Shown here: in pieces, positions 7,905-16,473 of the stretch
How positions within the stretch are numbered: position 1 is the stretch's first letter
Layout: every line of letters begins with the position of its first letter
DNA from: an uncultured bacterium
Lineage (GTDB): Bacteria; Bacteroidota; Bacteroidia; Chitinophagales; Chitinophagaceae
Reading direction: 5' to 3'
DNA length: 45,432 nucleotides
Assembly (NCBI GenBank): GCA_903834825.1
Contig: CAILKQ010000056.1
Coordinates: 1-45,432, forward strand
Translations under genes and position numbers: made by a program
The notes under the pieces: model-generated
Told to the model about the DNA's origin: nothing
The model's database searches: none
What the model saw: the letters and a program-made list of their open reading frames with translations, nothing else

Positions 7905-10169
7905 TTATTTGTTGTTCGCCCTGATCACATTCAACGCGCCACCAGCCTTGAACCAGTCAATCTGTTGGGCATTGTAACTGTGGTTGGCTTCAATGGTTTC
8001 CGTGCTGCCATCTGCATGGTTGAGGACAACCTGCAGTGATTGACCAGGTGTGAATGCAATCAATCCCATCACATCTAAATTGTCATCCTCCTGGATCTTG
8101 TTGTAATCTTCCTTGTTGGCGAAGGTCAATGCAAGCATGCCTTGCTTCTTAAGGTTGGTTTCGTGGATTCTTGCAAATGATTTTACCATCACCACTTTGA
8201 CGCCGAGGTGACGGGGTTCCATGGCTGCATGTTCCCTTGAAGAACCTTCACCATAGTTCTCATCACCAATAACGATTGTTCCAACATTTGCTGCTTTGTA
8301 TGCACGCTGTGTGTTAGGAACGGTTCCGTATTCACCAGTGAGCTGGTTTTTTACATTGTCTGTTTTTTCGTTGAAGAAATTCTGTGCACCGATCAGCATG
8401 TTGTTGCTGATGTTGTCCAGGTGTCCACGGAATTTCAACCATGGGCCTGCCATGGAGATATGGTCTGTGGTACACTTGCCTTTTGCTTTGATCAGGAGTT
8501 TTAACCCTTTCAGGTCAGTACCTTCCCATGCTGCAAAGGGGTAGAGGAGTTGAAGACGCTTGCTGTCTGGCTTCACATTGATTTGAATGCCGCTGCCATC
8601 TTCTGCAGGGGCCTGGTATCCGGCATCTTCCACATCAAATCCACGGGTGGGCAATTCATCACCACTGGGTGGATCAAGCTTTACAGCTTCACCTTTTTCA
8701 TTGATGAGGGTATCCGTCAATGGGTTGAAGGTAAGGTCCCCGGCAATGGCCAATGCTGTTACAATTTCAGGGCTGGCCACAAATGCCAGTGTATTGGGGT
8801 TGCCATCTGCACGTTTGGCAAAGTTCCTGTTGAAAGAATGCACGATGGTATTTCTCTCTTGTTTTTCCGCACCCATCCTGTCCCACATGCCGATACAGGG
8901 TCCGCAGGCATTGGCAAATACGGTTGCACCGATTTGGGCAAAGGTATCCAGGAATCCGTCTCTTTCGATGGTATAACGCACCAGTTCACTGCCGGGTGTG
9001 ATGGTGAATTCAGCCTTGGTTTTCAATCCCTTTTCTGCCACCTGTTTTGCAAGGCTTACCGCACGACTGATGTCTTCATAGGATGAATTGGTACAGCTGC
9101 CAATCAGGCCAACCTCAACCTTGGTAGGCCAGTTGTTTTTTGCAGCGGCCTCTTTCATTTGTGAAATAGGGGTTGCGAGGTCTGGCGTGAAGGGGCCATT
9201 GAGGTGTGGCTCCAATTCACTGAGGTTGATTTCAATGACCTTGTCAAAATATTTTTTAGGGTTTGCATAGACTTCATCATCGCCGGTTAAGTAGGACTTT
9301 ACTTCATCCGCTGCTGCTGCAACGTCAGCCCTTCCTGTAGAACGCAGGTAACGCGCCATGCTTTCGTCATAACCGAAAGTTGAGGTAGTGGCACCGATTT
9401 CTGCACCCATGTTACAGATGGTTCCTTTTCCGGTACAACTCATGCTGGTTGCACCTTCGCCAAAATATTCAACAATGGCGTTGGTTCCACCTTTTACAGT
9501 AAGGATACCTGCCACCTTAAGGATTACATCCTTTGGGGATGTCCAGCCATTCAATTTTCCTGTCAATTTTACACCAATCAATTGGGGCATCAGGAGTTCC
9601 CAGCTGAGGCCAGCCATAACATCACATGCATCCGCGCCGCCAACACCAATGGCCACCATGCCCAATCCACCTGCATTTACGGTATGGGAGTCTGTACCAA
9701 TCATCATTCCACCCGGGAATGCATAGTTTTCCAATACAACCTGGTGAATGATCCCAGCACCGGGCTTCCAGAATCCAATGCCATATTTGTTGGATATGGA
9801 GGACAGGAATTCATATACTTCCTCATTTTCTGTTACTGCTTTCTTAAGGTCGGATTTGCTTTCTTCTTTTGCCACGATCAGGTGATCACAATGAACAGTT
9901 GAAGGTACTGCAACCCTTTTGCGGCCGGTGGTGTCAAACTGAAGAAGTGCCATCTGTGCGGTGGCATCCTGCATCGCTACCCTGTCTGGTGCAAAATCAA
10001 CATAGGCTTTGCCCCGCTCAAAATCTTTGATCCCAACACCTTTCCAAAGGTGAGCATAAAGTATTTTCTCGGCAAGCGTAAGTGGGCGGCCCAAAGCAGT
10101 TCTTGCTGCATCCACTTTGGCGGGCATTTCACTGTAGGTCTTCTTAATGAGGTCAAGATCGAATACCAT
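7905..10169 (-). CDS. acn: aconitate hydratase
   Basis: Interconverts citrate and isocitrate in the TCA cycle using a [4Fe-4S] cluster. 754 residues, the length of the mitochondrial-type aconitases common in Bacteroidetes. Cluster cysteines are visible in [11 protein letters not shown] and in [12 protein letters not shown]. The substrate-binding [26 protein letters not shown] and the C-terminal swivel-domain motif [22 protein letters not shown] are intact. It starts [42 protein letters not shown] promoter with good -33 and -7 elements lies about 60 bases upstream, back to back with the pspC promoter. The gene looks monocistronic, with a terminator just downstream. Confidence 0.96.
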   Translation of the reverse strand: MVFDLDLIKKTYSEMPAKVDAARTALGRPLTLAEKILYAHLWKGVGIKDFERGKAYVDFAPDRVAMQDATAQMALLQFDTTGRKRVAVPSTVHCDHLIVAKEESKSDLKKAVTENEEVYEFLSSISNKYGIGFWKPGAGIIHQVVLENYAFPGGMMIGTDSHTVNAGGLGMVAIGVGGADACDVMAGLSWELLMPQLIGVKLTGKLNGWTSPKDVILKVAGILTVKGGTNAIVEYFGEGATSMSCTGKGTICNMGAEIGATTSTFGYDESMARYLRSTGRADVAAAADEVKSYLTGDDEVYANPKKYFDKVIEINLSELEPHLNGPFTPDLATPISQMKEAAAKNNWPTKVEVGLIGSCTNSSYEDISRAVSLAKQVAEKGLKTKAEFTITPGSELVRYTIERDGFLDTFAQIGATVFANACGPCIGMWDRMGAEKQERNTIVHSFNRNFAKRADGNPNTLAFVASPEIVTALAIAGDLTFNPLTDTLINEKGEAVKLDPPSGDELPTRGFDVEDAGYQAPAEDGSGIQINVKPDSKRLQLLYPFAAWEGTDLKGLKLLIKAKGKCTTDHISMAGPWLKFRGHLDNISNNMLIGAQNFFNEKTDNVKNQLTGEYGTVPNTQRAYKAANVGTIVIGDENYGEGSSREHAAMEPRHLGVKVVMVKSFARIHETNLKKQGMLALTFANKEDYNKIQEDDNLDVMGLIAFTPGQSLQVVLNHADGSTETIEANHSYNAQQIDWFKAGGALNVIRANNK

Positions 10170-10231
10170 GGAATTTGATTTTTCTTTTTTATGATGATCA
10201 CCCCATCTCCGGCAAAGGAGTCAAGGCGTGG

Positions 10232-10262
10232 CAAAATTAATTAATAAAGGTGCGCTTACCAA
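10232..10262 (-). promoter_or_regulatory. acn promoter
   Basis: On the minus strand the -7 box TAATTTTG (10239-10232) and a TTG -33 element (10262-10260) are separated by 20 bases, close to the Bacteroidetes TTG-N19-TAnnTTTG model. The predicted leader is about 55 bases. The -33 element abuts that of the divergent pspC promoter. Confidence 0.65.
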
Positions 10263-10264
10263 AC

Positions 10265-10295
10265 TTGATGGAATAATGAAGATTAATTATATTTG
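10265..10295 (+). promoter_or_regulatory. pspC promoter
   Basis: TTG (10265-10267), 20-base spacer, TATATTTG (10288-10295), a good Bacteroidetes-type promoter. The box ends only 4 bases before the ATG at 10300, so the transcript would be leaderless or nearly so. Confidence 0.65.
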
Positions 10296-10299
10296 AATA

Positions 10300-10521
10300 A
10301 TGGAAAAACTCAGGAATTTCATTGAATGGCAGGTTTTTGGTGTCTGCACCAGGATTGGAGAGAAGATGGGCATATCCACCTTCACCATCAGGAAATACTT
10401 TATGTATATTTCCTGCCTGACCCTGGGCTCACCAGTGGTTTTTTATTTTATCCTTGCATTTTGGATGAACCTGAAGCGGTATATGCTTCAGTCCAAAAGA
10501 AATCCACTGCGCTACAGCTAA
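10300..10521 (+). CDS. small PspC-domain membrane protein
   Basis: 73 residues. The core matches the PspC fold: WQVFGVCTRIGEKMGISTFTIRKYFMY, where family members have GVCGGLAEYFGIDPTLVR, then a hydrophobic segment SCLTLGSPVVFYFILAFWM that probably crosses the inner membrane, then a short basic tail. In Proteobacteria PspC is part of the phage-shock envelope-stress response; stand-alone copies like this in Bacteroidetes have no defined function. Its stop codon overlaps the stop codon of the convergent kdsA gene by four bases, so the two transcripts must overlap. Confidence 0.8.
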   Translation: MEKLRNFIEWQVFGVCTRIGEKMGISTFTIRKYFMYISCLTLGSPVVFYFILAFWMNLKRYMLQSKRNPLRYS

Positions 10522-11339
10522 ACAATTGCCTTTCTTATTCGGATCAATTGCTTCAGCAAATCTTCAAGTTTGTCTAAATGCAGCATGTTGGCGCCATCGC
10601 TCAATGCTTTTGATGGATCAGGATGCGTTTCAATGAACAAACCGTCCGCACCGGTGGCAACCGCCGCCTTTGCTATGGTTCCAATCATGCCTGGATTTCC
10701 TCCTGTTACCCCAGCGGTTTGGTTGGGTTGTTGAAGGGCATGTGTACAATCCATCACAACGGGCACTCCATGCGATTGCATGATCGGGATGTTCCTGTAA
10801 TCAACAATGAGGTCTTGGTAGCCAAAACTGGTACCCCTTTCTGTCAGGATGATTTTGTTGTTGCCGGTTTTTCTGACCTTGTCTACGGCAAATTTCATGG
10901 CTTCACCACTTACAAATTGTCCTTTTTTGATATTGATGATGTTGCCTGTTTCGCCAGCAGCAACAAGAAGATCGGTTTGTCTGCAAAGGAATGCGGGAAT
11001 CTGCAGGATGTCGGCATAGGGGGCTGCCATAGCTGCTTCATCTGCAGCATGAATATCAGTGGTAGTGGGCAATGAAAATGCATTGCCTGTATTTCTCAGC
11101 AGGTTGAGGCCAAGGTCATCTCCCAGGCCTGTAAATGAGGCCGCGCTGGTTCTGTTGGCCTTTCTGTAAGAGGCTTTAAACACAAAAGGAATGCCCAGGT
11201 TCTTGCAAATGGTTGATACCCTGGATACAACAGTATCCAATACATCTTTGCTTTCGATCACGCAAGGACCCGCAATCAGGAAAAAATTGCTTTCATCGTA
11301 TTGTTGTGCTGCAAACAGGTCTTTAAGAAACGTTTCCAT
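10518..11339 (-). CDS. kdsA: 3-deoxy-8-phosphooctulonate (KDO-8-phosphate) synthase
   Basis: Condenses arabinose 5-phosphate with phosphoenolpyruvate to KDO 8-phosphate for the LPS inner core. 273 residues, the family length. Motifs: FFLIAGPCVIES (residues 19-30), PFVFKASYRKANRTS for PEP binding, ILQIPAFLCRQTDLL, LTERGTSFGYQDLIVD, and DGLFIETHPDPSKALSDGANML near the end. The AGPC form with Cys26, where E. coli has Asn, marks the metal-dependent class of KdsA. A weak -7-like box TATCTTCG lies 4 bases before the ATG. It converges with pspC (four-base overlap) and diverges from the threonine dehydrogenase gene. Confidence 0.96.
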   Translation of the reverse strand: METFLKDLFAAQQYDESNFFLIAGPCVIESKDVLDTVVSRVSTICKNLGIPFVFKASYRKANRTSAASFTGLGDDLGLNLLRNTGNAFSLPTTTDIHAADEAAMAAPYADILQIPAFLCRQTDLLVAAGETGNIINIKKGQFVSGEAMKFAVDKVRKTGNNKIILTERGTSFGYQDLIVDYRNIPIMQSHGVPVVMDCTHALQQPNQTAGVTGGNPGMIGTIAKAAVATGADGLFIETHPDPSKALSDGANMLHLDKLEDLLKQLIRIRKAIV

Positions 11340-11364
11340 GCTGCGAAGATACAGTCACTTGTCT

Positions 11365-11372
11365 TATGTTTG
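11365..11372 (+). promoter_or_regulatory. -7 promoter box for the threonine dehydrogenase gene
   Basis: TATGTTTG matches TAnnTTTG and lies 23 bases before the ATG at 11396. No convincing TTG is seen at the -33 distance. An in-frame ATG at 11366 falls inside this box, which argues for the downstream start. Confidence 0.5.
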
Positions 11373-11395
11373 CATATTCAACGAACAAGACATAT

Positions 11396-12358
11396 ATGAA
11401 AAAAGAGAAAATACTTGTCATAGGCGCCAGTGGTCAAATCGGGGTAGAGCTGACGCTTGCTTTGAGAAAAATATATGGTGGCGCCAATGTTGTCGCTTCA
11501 GACCTCAGGGAGGAAAATGAATTACTGAAAGGCTCGGGGCCTTATGTAAGCCTTGATGTGATGAACAAGGAAATGCTGCATGTACAGATCATCCGACAAA
11601 ACATTACCCAGGTATATCTATTGGCGGCCATTCTTTCTGCAACAGGTGAAAAAAATCCACCATTGGCTTGGCATCTCAACATGCAGTCTTTGCTGAATGT
11701 GCTGGATATCGCAAAAGAGGAAAAGCTGACAAAGGTATATTGGCCCAGCAGCATCGCCGTATTTGGACCAACTTCCCCAAAAATAGACTGCCCTCAGTAT
11801 ACCATTATTGAACCCACTACGGTCTATGGCATCAGCAAATATGCAGGTGAGTTTTGGTGTAATTATTTCCATCAACGGTATGGGGTGGATGTGAGGAGCT
11901 TGCGTTATCCTGGACTGATCAGTTACAAATCATCGCCAGGTGGGGGAACCACCGATTATGCTGTTGAGATATTTCATGCTGCAAAAGAAAAACAACAATA
12001 TACCAGTTTTCTGAGGCAGGATACCCATTTGCCCATGATGTACATGCCAGATGCCATCAGGGCAACCATTGAACTGATGGAGGCCCCTGCAGAAAAAATA
12101 AAAGTGAGGACTTCTTACAACCTTTCTGGAATGAGTTTTTCGCCTACAGAAATTGGCGATGAAATCAGGAAACATATTCCAGGATTTCAGTTGGACTTCA
12201 AACCAGATTACCGCCAACACATTGCGGACAGCTGGCCAAAGAGCATTGATGATTCCAAGGCCAATGAAGACTGGGGATGGAAGCCAGAATTTGATTTGGC
12301 AAAGATGACCTCAGACATGTTGATGAACCTCGAGGGCAATACCGGCTCAGAAGGCTAG
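11396..12358 (+). CDS. L-threonine 3-dehydrogenase, short-chain (epimerase-like) type
   Basis: NAD-dependent oxidation of threonine to 2-amino-3-ketobutyrate. 320 residues with the extended-SDR Rossmann motif GASGQIG near the N-terminus, YLLAAILSATGEKNP, WPSSIAVFGP and the catalytic YGISK (Tyr144, Lys148). The segments RYPGLISYKSSPGGGTTDYAVEIFH, LPMMYMPDAIRATIELMEAP and ADSWPKSIDDSKANEDWGW follow the SDR-type Tdh family closely and separate it from GalE. The start at 11396 (MKKEKILVIGASGQ) is preferred over 11366. It would normally work with glycine C-acetyltransferase (Kbl), which is not in the window. The stop overlaps that of convergent msrC. Confidence 0.88.
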   Translation: MKKEKILVIGASGQIGVELTLALRKIYGGANVVASDLREENELLKGSGPYVSLDVMNKEMLHVQIIRQNITQVYLLAAILSATGEKNPPLAWHLNMQSLLNVLDIAKEEKLTKVYWPSSIAVFGPTSPKIDCPQYTIIEPTTVYGISKYAGEFWCNYFHQRYGVDVRSLRYPGLISYKSSPGGGTTDYAVEIFHAAKEKQQYTSFLRQDTHLPMMYMPDAIRATIELMEAPAEKIKVRTSYNLSGMSFSPTEIGDEIRKHIPGFQLDFKPDYRQHIADSWPKSIDDSKANEDWGWKPEFDLAKMTSDMLMNLEGNTGSEG

Positions 12359-12825
12359 GGGATAAGTGCCACAATTTCCTGCAGAAATTGTGTATCAGTT
12401 TCGTCAAAGGAATTATACTGGTCGCTGTCCACATCAAGCACGCCCCACACCTCATTGTTTTTGAATATGGGCACCACGATTTCACTTTTAGAAATGCTGC
12501 TGCAAGCGATATGCCCGGGAAATTTTTCTACATCTGGTACAATGATGGTATTGCCCTGGCTCCATGATGTTCCACAAACACCCCTTCCTCGCCTTATCCT
12601 TGTACAGGCAACAGGTCCTTGGAAAGGGCCAAGCACCAATTCTTCTTCTTTGACAAGGTAGAAGCCTACCCAAAAAAAATCAAACTGTTCTTTTAATGCA
12701 GCTGCGATATTGGCAAGATTGGCTACCAGGTCTGGTTCGCCACTTAGAAGGCCCTTGATTTGCGGTATCAATGAAAGGTATTGTTCCTCCTTGCTGCCTC
12801 TGCCGATATGAAGGTCTTCTGCCAT
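12355..12825 (-). CDS. msrC: free methionine-R-sulfoxide reductase (GAF domain)
   Basis: Reduces free Met-R-sulfoxide. 156 residues, a single GAF domain with FFWVGFYLVKEEELVLGPFQGPVACTRI followed by GRGVCGTSW, HIACSSISKSEIVVPIF and VWGVLDVDSD. The three cysteines Cys74, Cys84 and Cys108 have the same spacing as the catalytic and resolving cysteines of E. coli fRMsr (YebR). It starts 4 bases after the rrf2 stop, so it is the last gene of the leftward parA operon. Its TAG overlaps the stop of the convergent dehydrogenase gene in a CTAG. Confidence 0.9.
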   Translation of the reverse strand: MAEDLHIGRGSKEEQYLSLIPQIKGLLSGEPDLVANLANIAAALKEQFDFFWVGFYLVKEEELVLGPFQGPVACTRIRRGRGVCGTSWSQGNTIIVPDVEKFPGHIACSSISKSEIVVPIFKNNEVWGVLDVDSDQYNSFDETDTQFLQEIVALIP

Positions 12826-12829
12826 GTGT

Positions 12830-13240
12830 TTATTTTTGAATCAAATCCGCTACAGTCTTGTTTTCCAGTATCTTCAATGTTGCATCGCGTACCAACACCA
12901 TCGTGTCGTGCAGGCCACAGTTTTTTTCATCGCAGTTCTTGCAACGCTCATAGAAATAGAGGCTGGCACAGTGCAGCATTGCAATAGGGCCATCAATTTT
13001 TCTAATGATGTCTGCCAGGGGGATTTTATCAGGAGCGGTGTTGAGAAAATAGCCACCACCTTTTCCTTTTTTACTTTCCAGGATGCCTGATTTTCTGAGT
13101 TCCAGCAAGATGTTTTCCAAAAATTTCAGGGGTATCTTTTTCTTTTTGGCAATATCAGCAATCAATACAGGCCCATCATCCTTGTGCTCGGCAAGGTACA
13201 TGAGCGCTTGAAATGCATATTGTGTTTTTTTATTGAGCAT
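12830..13240 (-). CDS. Rrf2 family transcriptional regulator
   Basis: 136 residues. The N-terminal winged helix is typical of Rrf2: MLNKKTQYAFQALMYLAEH, then IADIAKKKKIPLKFLENILLELRKSGILESKKGKGGGYFL, with the GGY wing. A cysteine cluster follows at Cys91, Cys100, Cys103 and Cys108, similar in placement to the Fe-S ligands of IscR/NsrR, so it probably binds an Fe-S cluster and senses redox or iron state. It lies between dapB (5 bases) and msrC (4 bases). The specific target genes cannot be told from the sequence. Confidence 0.88.
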   Translation of the reverse strand: MLNKKTQYAFQALMYLAEHKDDGPVLIADIAKKKKIPLKFLENILLELRKSGILESKKGKGGGYFLNTAPDKIPLADIIRKIDGPIAMLHCASLYFYERCKNCDEKNCGLHDTMVLVRDATLKILENKTVADLIQK

Positions 13241-13245
13241 ATTGC

Positions 13246-13968
13246 TTAGTTTCCAAATCCCAAGACATCCTTCATGTTAAAAATCCCTTTTTTCCCATGG
13301 ATGAATTCTGCTGCCAAGACCGCTCCCAGCGCAAATCCATTCCTGCTGTGTGCATTGTGGATGATCTGTATCTCATCAATCTCAGTACTGTATTTCACTT
13401 CATGCCATCCAGGATAGGGGTCAATTCGCTCACTTTTGATAAAAAGTTCATTTGCTGAAGAAGGCATTTCATTGACCCATTGTTTTTTTGAACCGTTGAA
13501 AGCCAATACCTGCTCGGCCAGGGTGATGGCCGTTCCACTGGGGGCATCTTTTTTTTGAGTATGGTGAATTTCAGTAATGCTCACTTCGTATTGCCGATGA
13601 CCTTCCATGAGTTGTGCAAGCTTTTTGTTGACTTCAAAGAATATATTTACCCCAACACTGAAATTACTGGCATAGAGAAAGCTGCCATCTGTTTGGGAAC
13701 ATTTTTCCTCCACTGTTGAAAGCTGTTCAAGCCATCCTGTTGATCCACAAACAACTGGTGTTTTCAAATCCAGGCATTTCAATACATTCCGCAGTGCCGT
13801 ATGTGGGCCAGTGAATTCAATGGCGGCATCAACCGATGCAAAATTTTCAGCATTGAATTCATCCAGGTTGTTGATGTCTATTTTTATGTCAACCTGATGG
13901 CCTCTTGAAAGGGCCACCTCTTCAATGATTTTTCCCATTTTTCCATATCCCACCAATGCAATGTTCAT
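13246..13968 (-). CDS. dapB: 4-hydroxy-tetrahydrodipicolinate reductase
   Basis: Reduces hydroxy-tetrahydrodipicolinate in the lysine/diaminopimelate pathway that feeds peptidoglycan. 240 residues, slightly short of the E. coli enzyme as usual in Bacteroidetes. Nucleotide-binding GYGKMG is at residues 7-12, PVVCGSTGW near 71-79, and the catalytic and substrate block EIHHTQKKDAPSGTA at 133-147 (His135-His136, Lys140). The C-terminus NAHSRNGFALGAVLAAEF is conserved. It follows DUF5683 in the same operon; parA-parB-DUF5683-dapB is a recurrent Bacteroidetes cluster. Confidence 0.95.
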   Translation of the reverse strand: MNIALVGYGKMGKIIEEVALSRGHQVDIKIDINNLDEFNAENFASVDAAIEFTGPHTALRNVLKCLDLKTPVVCGSTGWLEQLSTVEEKCSQTDGSFLYASNFSVGVNIFFEVNKKLAQLMEGHRQYEVSITEIHHTQKKDAPSGTAITLAEQVLAFNGSKKQWVNEMPSSANELFIKSERIDPYPGWHEVKYSTEIDEIQIIHNAHSRNGFALGAVLAAEFIHGKKGIFNMKDVLGFGN

Positions 13969-14002
13969 ACCTGCGTTTTTTATGAAGTTAAATTTTTTGG
14001 CG

Positions 14003-14656
14003 CTAAAATGAGATGGATTTTACCGGTTTGGCTTTCCCCAAATGAAATGAGGCGGTAAAGCCCATCTGGCCTTTTCTGCCTGTTGAAAAATTCGGCTTCA
14101 ATTGCATGCTCAAATCATCAGATATATCGAATGTTTTCAAGTGCCCGTCTACTGCTGCATCTGCCACATTGAGTCCCCACAACACGAGCAGGCCAAGGAT
14201 GGAAAAATCCATTCCTTTCCTGAATTCATTTCTGTAGAGCTTTAATGACGCTGTCGCCAGGGGCTGCAGTTCAGGCGCAATGAGCTTATCGTTGGTGGTA
14301 TCATTATCAGACCTTGCTGCGTAGGCGAACCTTGTTTTTTTGTACCAACTACTGTTGTAGCTGAAGGTGCTAACGGGAATAGCAAGGATGCCATATACAA
14401 TCGGAACTTTCCAGTATTTCTTGTTGTACACCTGTCCAAGGCCAGGCAAAATGGCTGACCGCAATGATGCTTTACCGGCGATGGACCTGACCTTGCGGGT
14501 TGTGTCCTTGATGGATGATTTTTGGGAGGAGTCTTTGGTTAATGTTGCTTCTGTTTTTTTATTGGCAGGCTTCAGCTCTTTTTGGGCAAAAAGACAGTTG
14601 GTGCTGGCAACCAACAGGATCAAAAAAAAGCATTGTCGAAGTATCTTTGCACACAT
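14003..14656 (-). CDS. DUF5683 domain protein, predicted membrane/secreted
   Basis: 217 residues from the ATG at 14656. An N-terminal signal-like segment (CFFLILLVASTNCLFAQ) precedes a Lys/Thr-rich linker and then the DUF5683 core ASLRSAILPGLGQVYNKKYWKVPIVYGILAIP, with a hydrophobic segment there and another at GMDFSILGLLVLWGLNVADAAVDGH. The function is unknown. The conserved position after parAB and before dapB in Bacteroidetes suggests an envelope role tied to growth or division, which is inference. The parB stop and this start overlap by one base (TGATG), implying translational coupling. Confidence 0.85.
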   Translation of the reverse strand: MCAKILRQCFFLILLVASTNCLFAQKELKPANKKTEATLTKDSSQKSSIKDTTRKVRSIAGKASLRSAILPGLGQVYNKKYWKVPIVYGILAIPVSTFSYNSSWYKKTRFAYAARSDNDTTNDKLIAPELQPLATASLKLYRNEFRKGMDFSILGLLVLWGLNVADAAVDGHLKTFDISDDLSMQLKPNFSTGRKGQMGFTASFHLGKAKPVKSISF

Positions 14657-15573
14657 CAATGGATGTTGACATTCATTTTTTCGAGCAGGCCATTCAGTTC
14701 TTCCAGTGAATAATATTCCAGGCTGATCTTGCCCCTTCCTGTTTTTTGGTGTTCCAGTTTGACTTTTGTTCCAAAAAAAGAGGTAAGCTGGTCCTGGATC
14801 TTATTGAACTGCCCCTGTGGCTTTTGTTTTGTATCGATTTTGCCCTTGGAAGGCTTGTACAACTGCTTCACCAGGTCTTCTGTTTGCCTCACAGAGAGTT
14901 TCTTTGAAAGAATGGTATTGTAGACATAGAGTTGTTTGTCTACCTCGCCAGCATTGATCAAAGCCCTGGCATGGCCCATAGACAAAGAACCATTCCTGAC
15001 TGCAACCACAATGTCTGGAGGTAGTTTCAGCATCCTGATATAGTTGGAAACTGTACTTCTGTCCATCCCCATTCTTGTGGCAACTTCTTCCTGGGTCATT
15101 GCGCACTCATCAATGAGGCGTTGATAGCTGAGGCCAATTTCTATCGCATTGAGGTTTTCTCGTTGTAGGTTTTCCATCAAACCGAGTTCCAGGATTTGTT
15201 TATCATCAACCACGCGCAGGTAAACTGGAACATCTTTGATGCCTGCGAGCTTTGCCGCCCTCCACCTTCTTTCACCGGCGATCAGTTTGTATTTCCCTGA
15301 GGGCAACTTTGTTACCGTAAGTGGTTGAATGATGTCGTGGAGCCGAATGGATTGGGCAAGCTCTTCAAGCGCCTTGGCATCGAAGTCCTGACGGGGTTGT
15401 TTGGCATTGGGGCTGATGTCTGCTAGTGGTATCCTTGAAACAGCAGTTGCCTGTTCGATGACTTCTGATTTTAGCGTACCGGCAGGATTTTTCATCTCTG
15501 AGTCAATACTGCCGAGCAAGGACCGGATTCCCCGGTTCAATGCATCTTTCTTATTGCTGGGATTATTGCTCAT
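14656..15573 (-). CDS. parB: chromosome partitioning protein ParB
   Basis: 305 residues. A disordered N-terminus, then the ParB/Srx-like CTPase domain with ISPNAKQPRQDFD, LIAGERRWRAAK (GERRWRA at 100-106) and MENLQREN (133-140). The helix-turn-helix is MTQEEVATRMGMDRSTVSNYIRML (about 159-182), followed by GHARALINA. The C-terminal ~50 residues form the dimerisation region. It loads on parS sites and organises the origin with ParA. No canonical parS 16-mer was recognised in this window. It overlaps the end of parA by 11 bases and couples to DUF5683. Confidence 0.96.
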   Translation of the reverse strand: MSNNPSNKKDALNRGIRSLLGSIDSEMKNPAGTLKSEVIEQATAVSRIPLADISPNAKQPRQDFDAKALEELAQSIRLHDIIQPLTVTKLPSGKYKLIAGERRWRAAKLAGIKDVPVYLRVVDDKQILELGLMENLQRENLNAIEIGLSYQRLIDECAMTQEEVATRMGMDRSTVSNYIRMLKLPPDIVVAVRNGSLSMGHARALINAGEVDKQLYVYNTILSKKLSVRQTEDLVKQLYKPSKGKIDTKQKPQGQFNKIQDQLTSFFGTKVKLEHQKTGRGKISLEYYSLEELNGLLEKMNVNIH

Positions 15574-16378
15574 TGTCTGGATTTATGGTTCTTTCGGTTT
15601 CTTTGATTTTTGTCATGTTGTTTTTTTGCAAAATCTCTTTTGCCAGGTTCAGGTAATTGATGGCACCCTTGCTTTCCGCGTCATAAAGGATGGCTGGTTT
15701 GCCAACACTCGGCGCTTCGCTCAACCTGGAGTTGCGGTGTATGATGGTATCAAAGACCATGTCTTCAAAATGTCTTCTCACTTCATTGACAATTTGATTG
15801 CACAACCTCAGCCTACTGTCATACATCGTCATGAGTATACCTTCTATGGCCAATGATGTGTTGAGCCTGCTTTGAACAATCTTAATGGTATTGAGCAATT
15901 TCCCCAAGCCTTCAAGTGCAAAAAACTCTGCCTGCACGGGTATAGCCACGGAGTCTGATGCAACAAGTGCATTCACCGTGATCAGTCCAAGAGAAGGGGA
16001 GCAGTCAATCACTATAAAATCATACTCATCGCGGATTTCATCCAATAAATGCTTGATCACATTTTCCCTGTTGGGATAATTGATCATTTCCAGTTCCGCG
16101 CCCACAAGGTCAATATGCGAAGGAATAAGATCAAGGTTGGGTATCTCAGTTTTGAGGATGGCATCGCTGGCCTTTGCATCTCCAACCATGCAGTCGTAGA
16201 TGCTTTGCTGGATGTTTTGCAAGTCGAAACCAACGCCGGTAGTACTGTTGGCCTGCGGATCTGCATCCACCAACAATGTCTTGTATTCCAGTACAGCTAA
16301 GCTGGCTGCCAGATTGATTGCGGTGGTTGTTTTGCCAACACCGCCTTTTTGATTTGATATGCCAATGATCCGGGCCAT
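15563..16378 (-). CDS. parA: chromosome partitioning ATPase ParA
   Basis: 271 residues. The deviant Walker A motif KGGVGKTT (residues 11-18) follows MARIIGISNQ. The other conserved blocks are LLVDADPQANSTTGVG, the Walker B-like YDFIVIDCSPSLGLITVNAL, and VIHRNSRLSEAPSVGKPAILYD. With ParB it segregates the chromosomal origin; adjacency to parB and housekeeping genes fits a chromosomal rather than plasmid copy. It is the first gene of the leftward operon, with a -7 box TAAATTTG 34 bases upstream. Confidence 0.96.
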   Translation of the reverse strand: MARIIGISNQKGGVGKTTTAINLAASLAVLEYKTLLVDADPQANSTTGVGFDLQNIQQSIYDCMVGDAKASDAILKTEIPNLDLIPSHIDLVGAELEMINYPNRENVIKHLLDEIRDEYDFIVIDCSPSLGLITVNALVASDSVAIPVQAEFFALEGLGKLLNTIKIVQSRLNTSLAIEGILMTMYDSRLRLCNQIVNEVRRHFEDMVFDTIIHRNSRLSEAPSVGKPAILYDAESKGAINYLNLAKEILQKNNMTKIKETERTINPDNEQ

Positions 16379-16412
16379 GAATAGTAATGATTAATTGAGA
16401 ATGACAGGATGA

Positions 16413-16420
16413 CAAATTTA
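16413..16420 (-). promoter_or_regulatory. -7 promoter box for the parA operon
   Basis: On the minus strand TAAATTTG (16420-16413) matches TAnnTTTG, 34 bases before the parA ATG. A clear -33 TTG is not evident. Confidence 0.5.
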
Positions 16421-16442
16421 CAATTTCGGTACCATTTTAGGG

Positions 16443-16465
16443 AACATTATGCATAAAATAATGTT
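16443..16465. promoter_or_regulatory. 8-bp inverted repeat upstream of the FMN reductase gene
   Basis: AACATTAT (16443-16450) and ATAATGTT (16458-16465) are perfect inverted copies around the 7-base GCATAAA. It lies in the parA/reductase divergent spacer, ending 8 bases before the ATG at 16474. It could be an operator or an mRNA hairpin at the start site. Confidence 0.55.
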
Positions 16466-16473
16466 AGTTGTGT

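Noticed and set aside
14656-16470. parS sites near parAB
   Set aside because: No 16-base palindrome resembling TGTTTCACGTGAAACA was found; the 16443-16465 inverted repeat has a different sequence and spacing.
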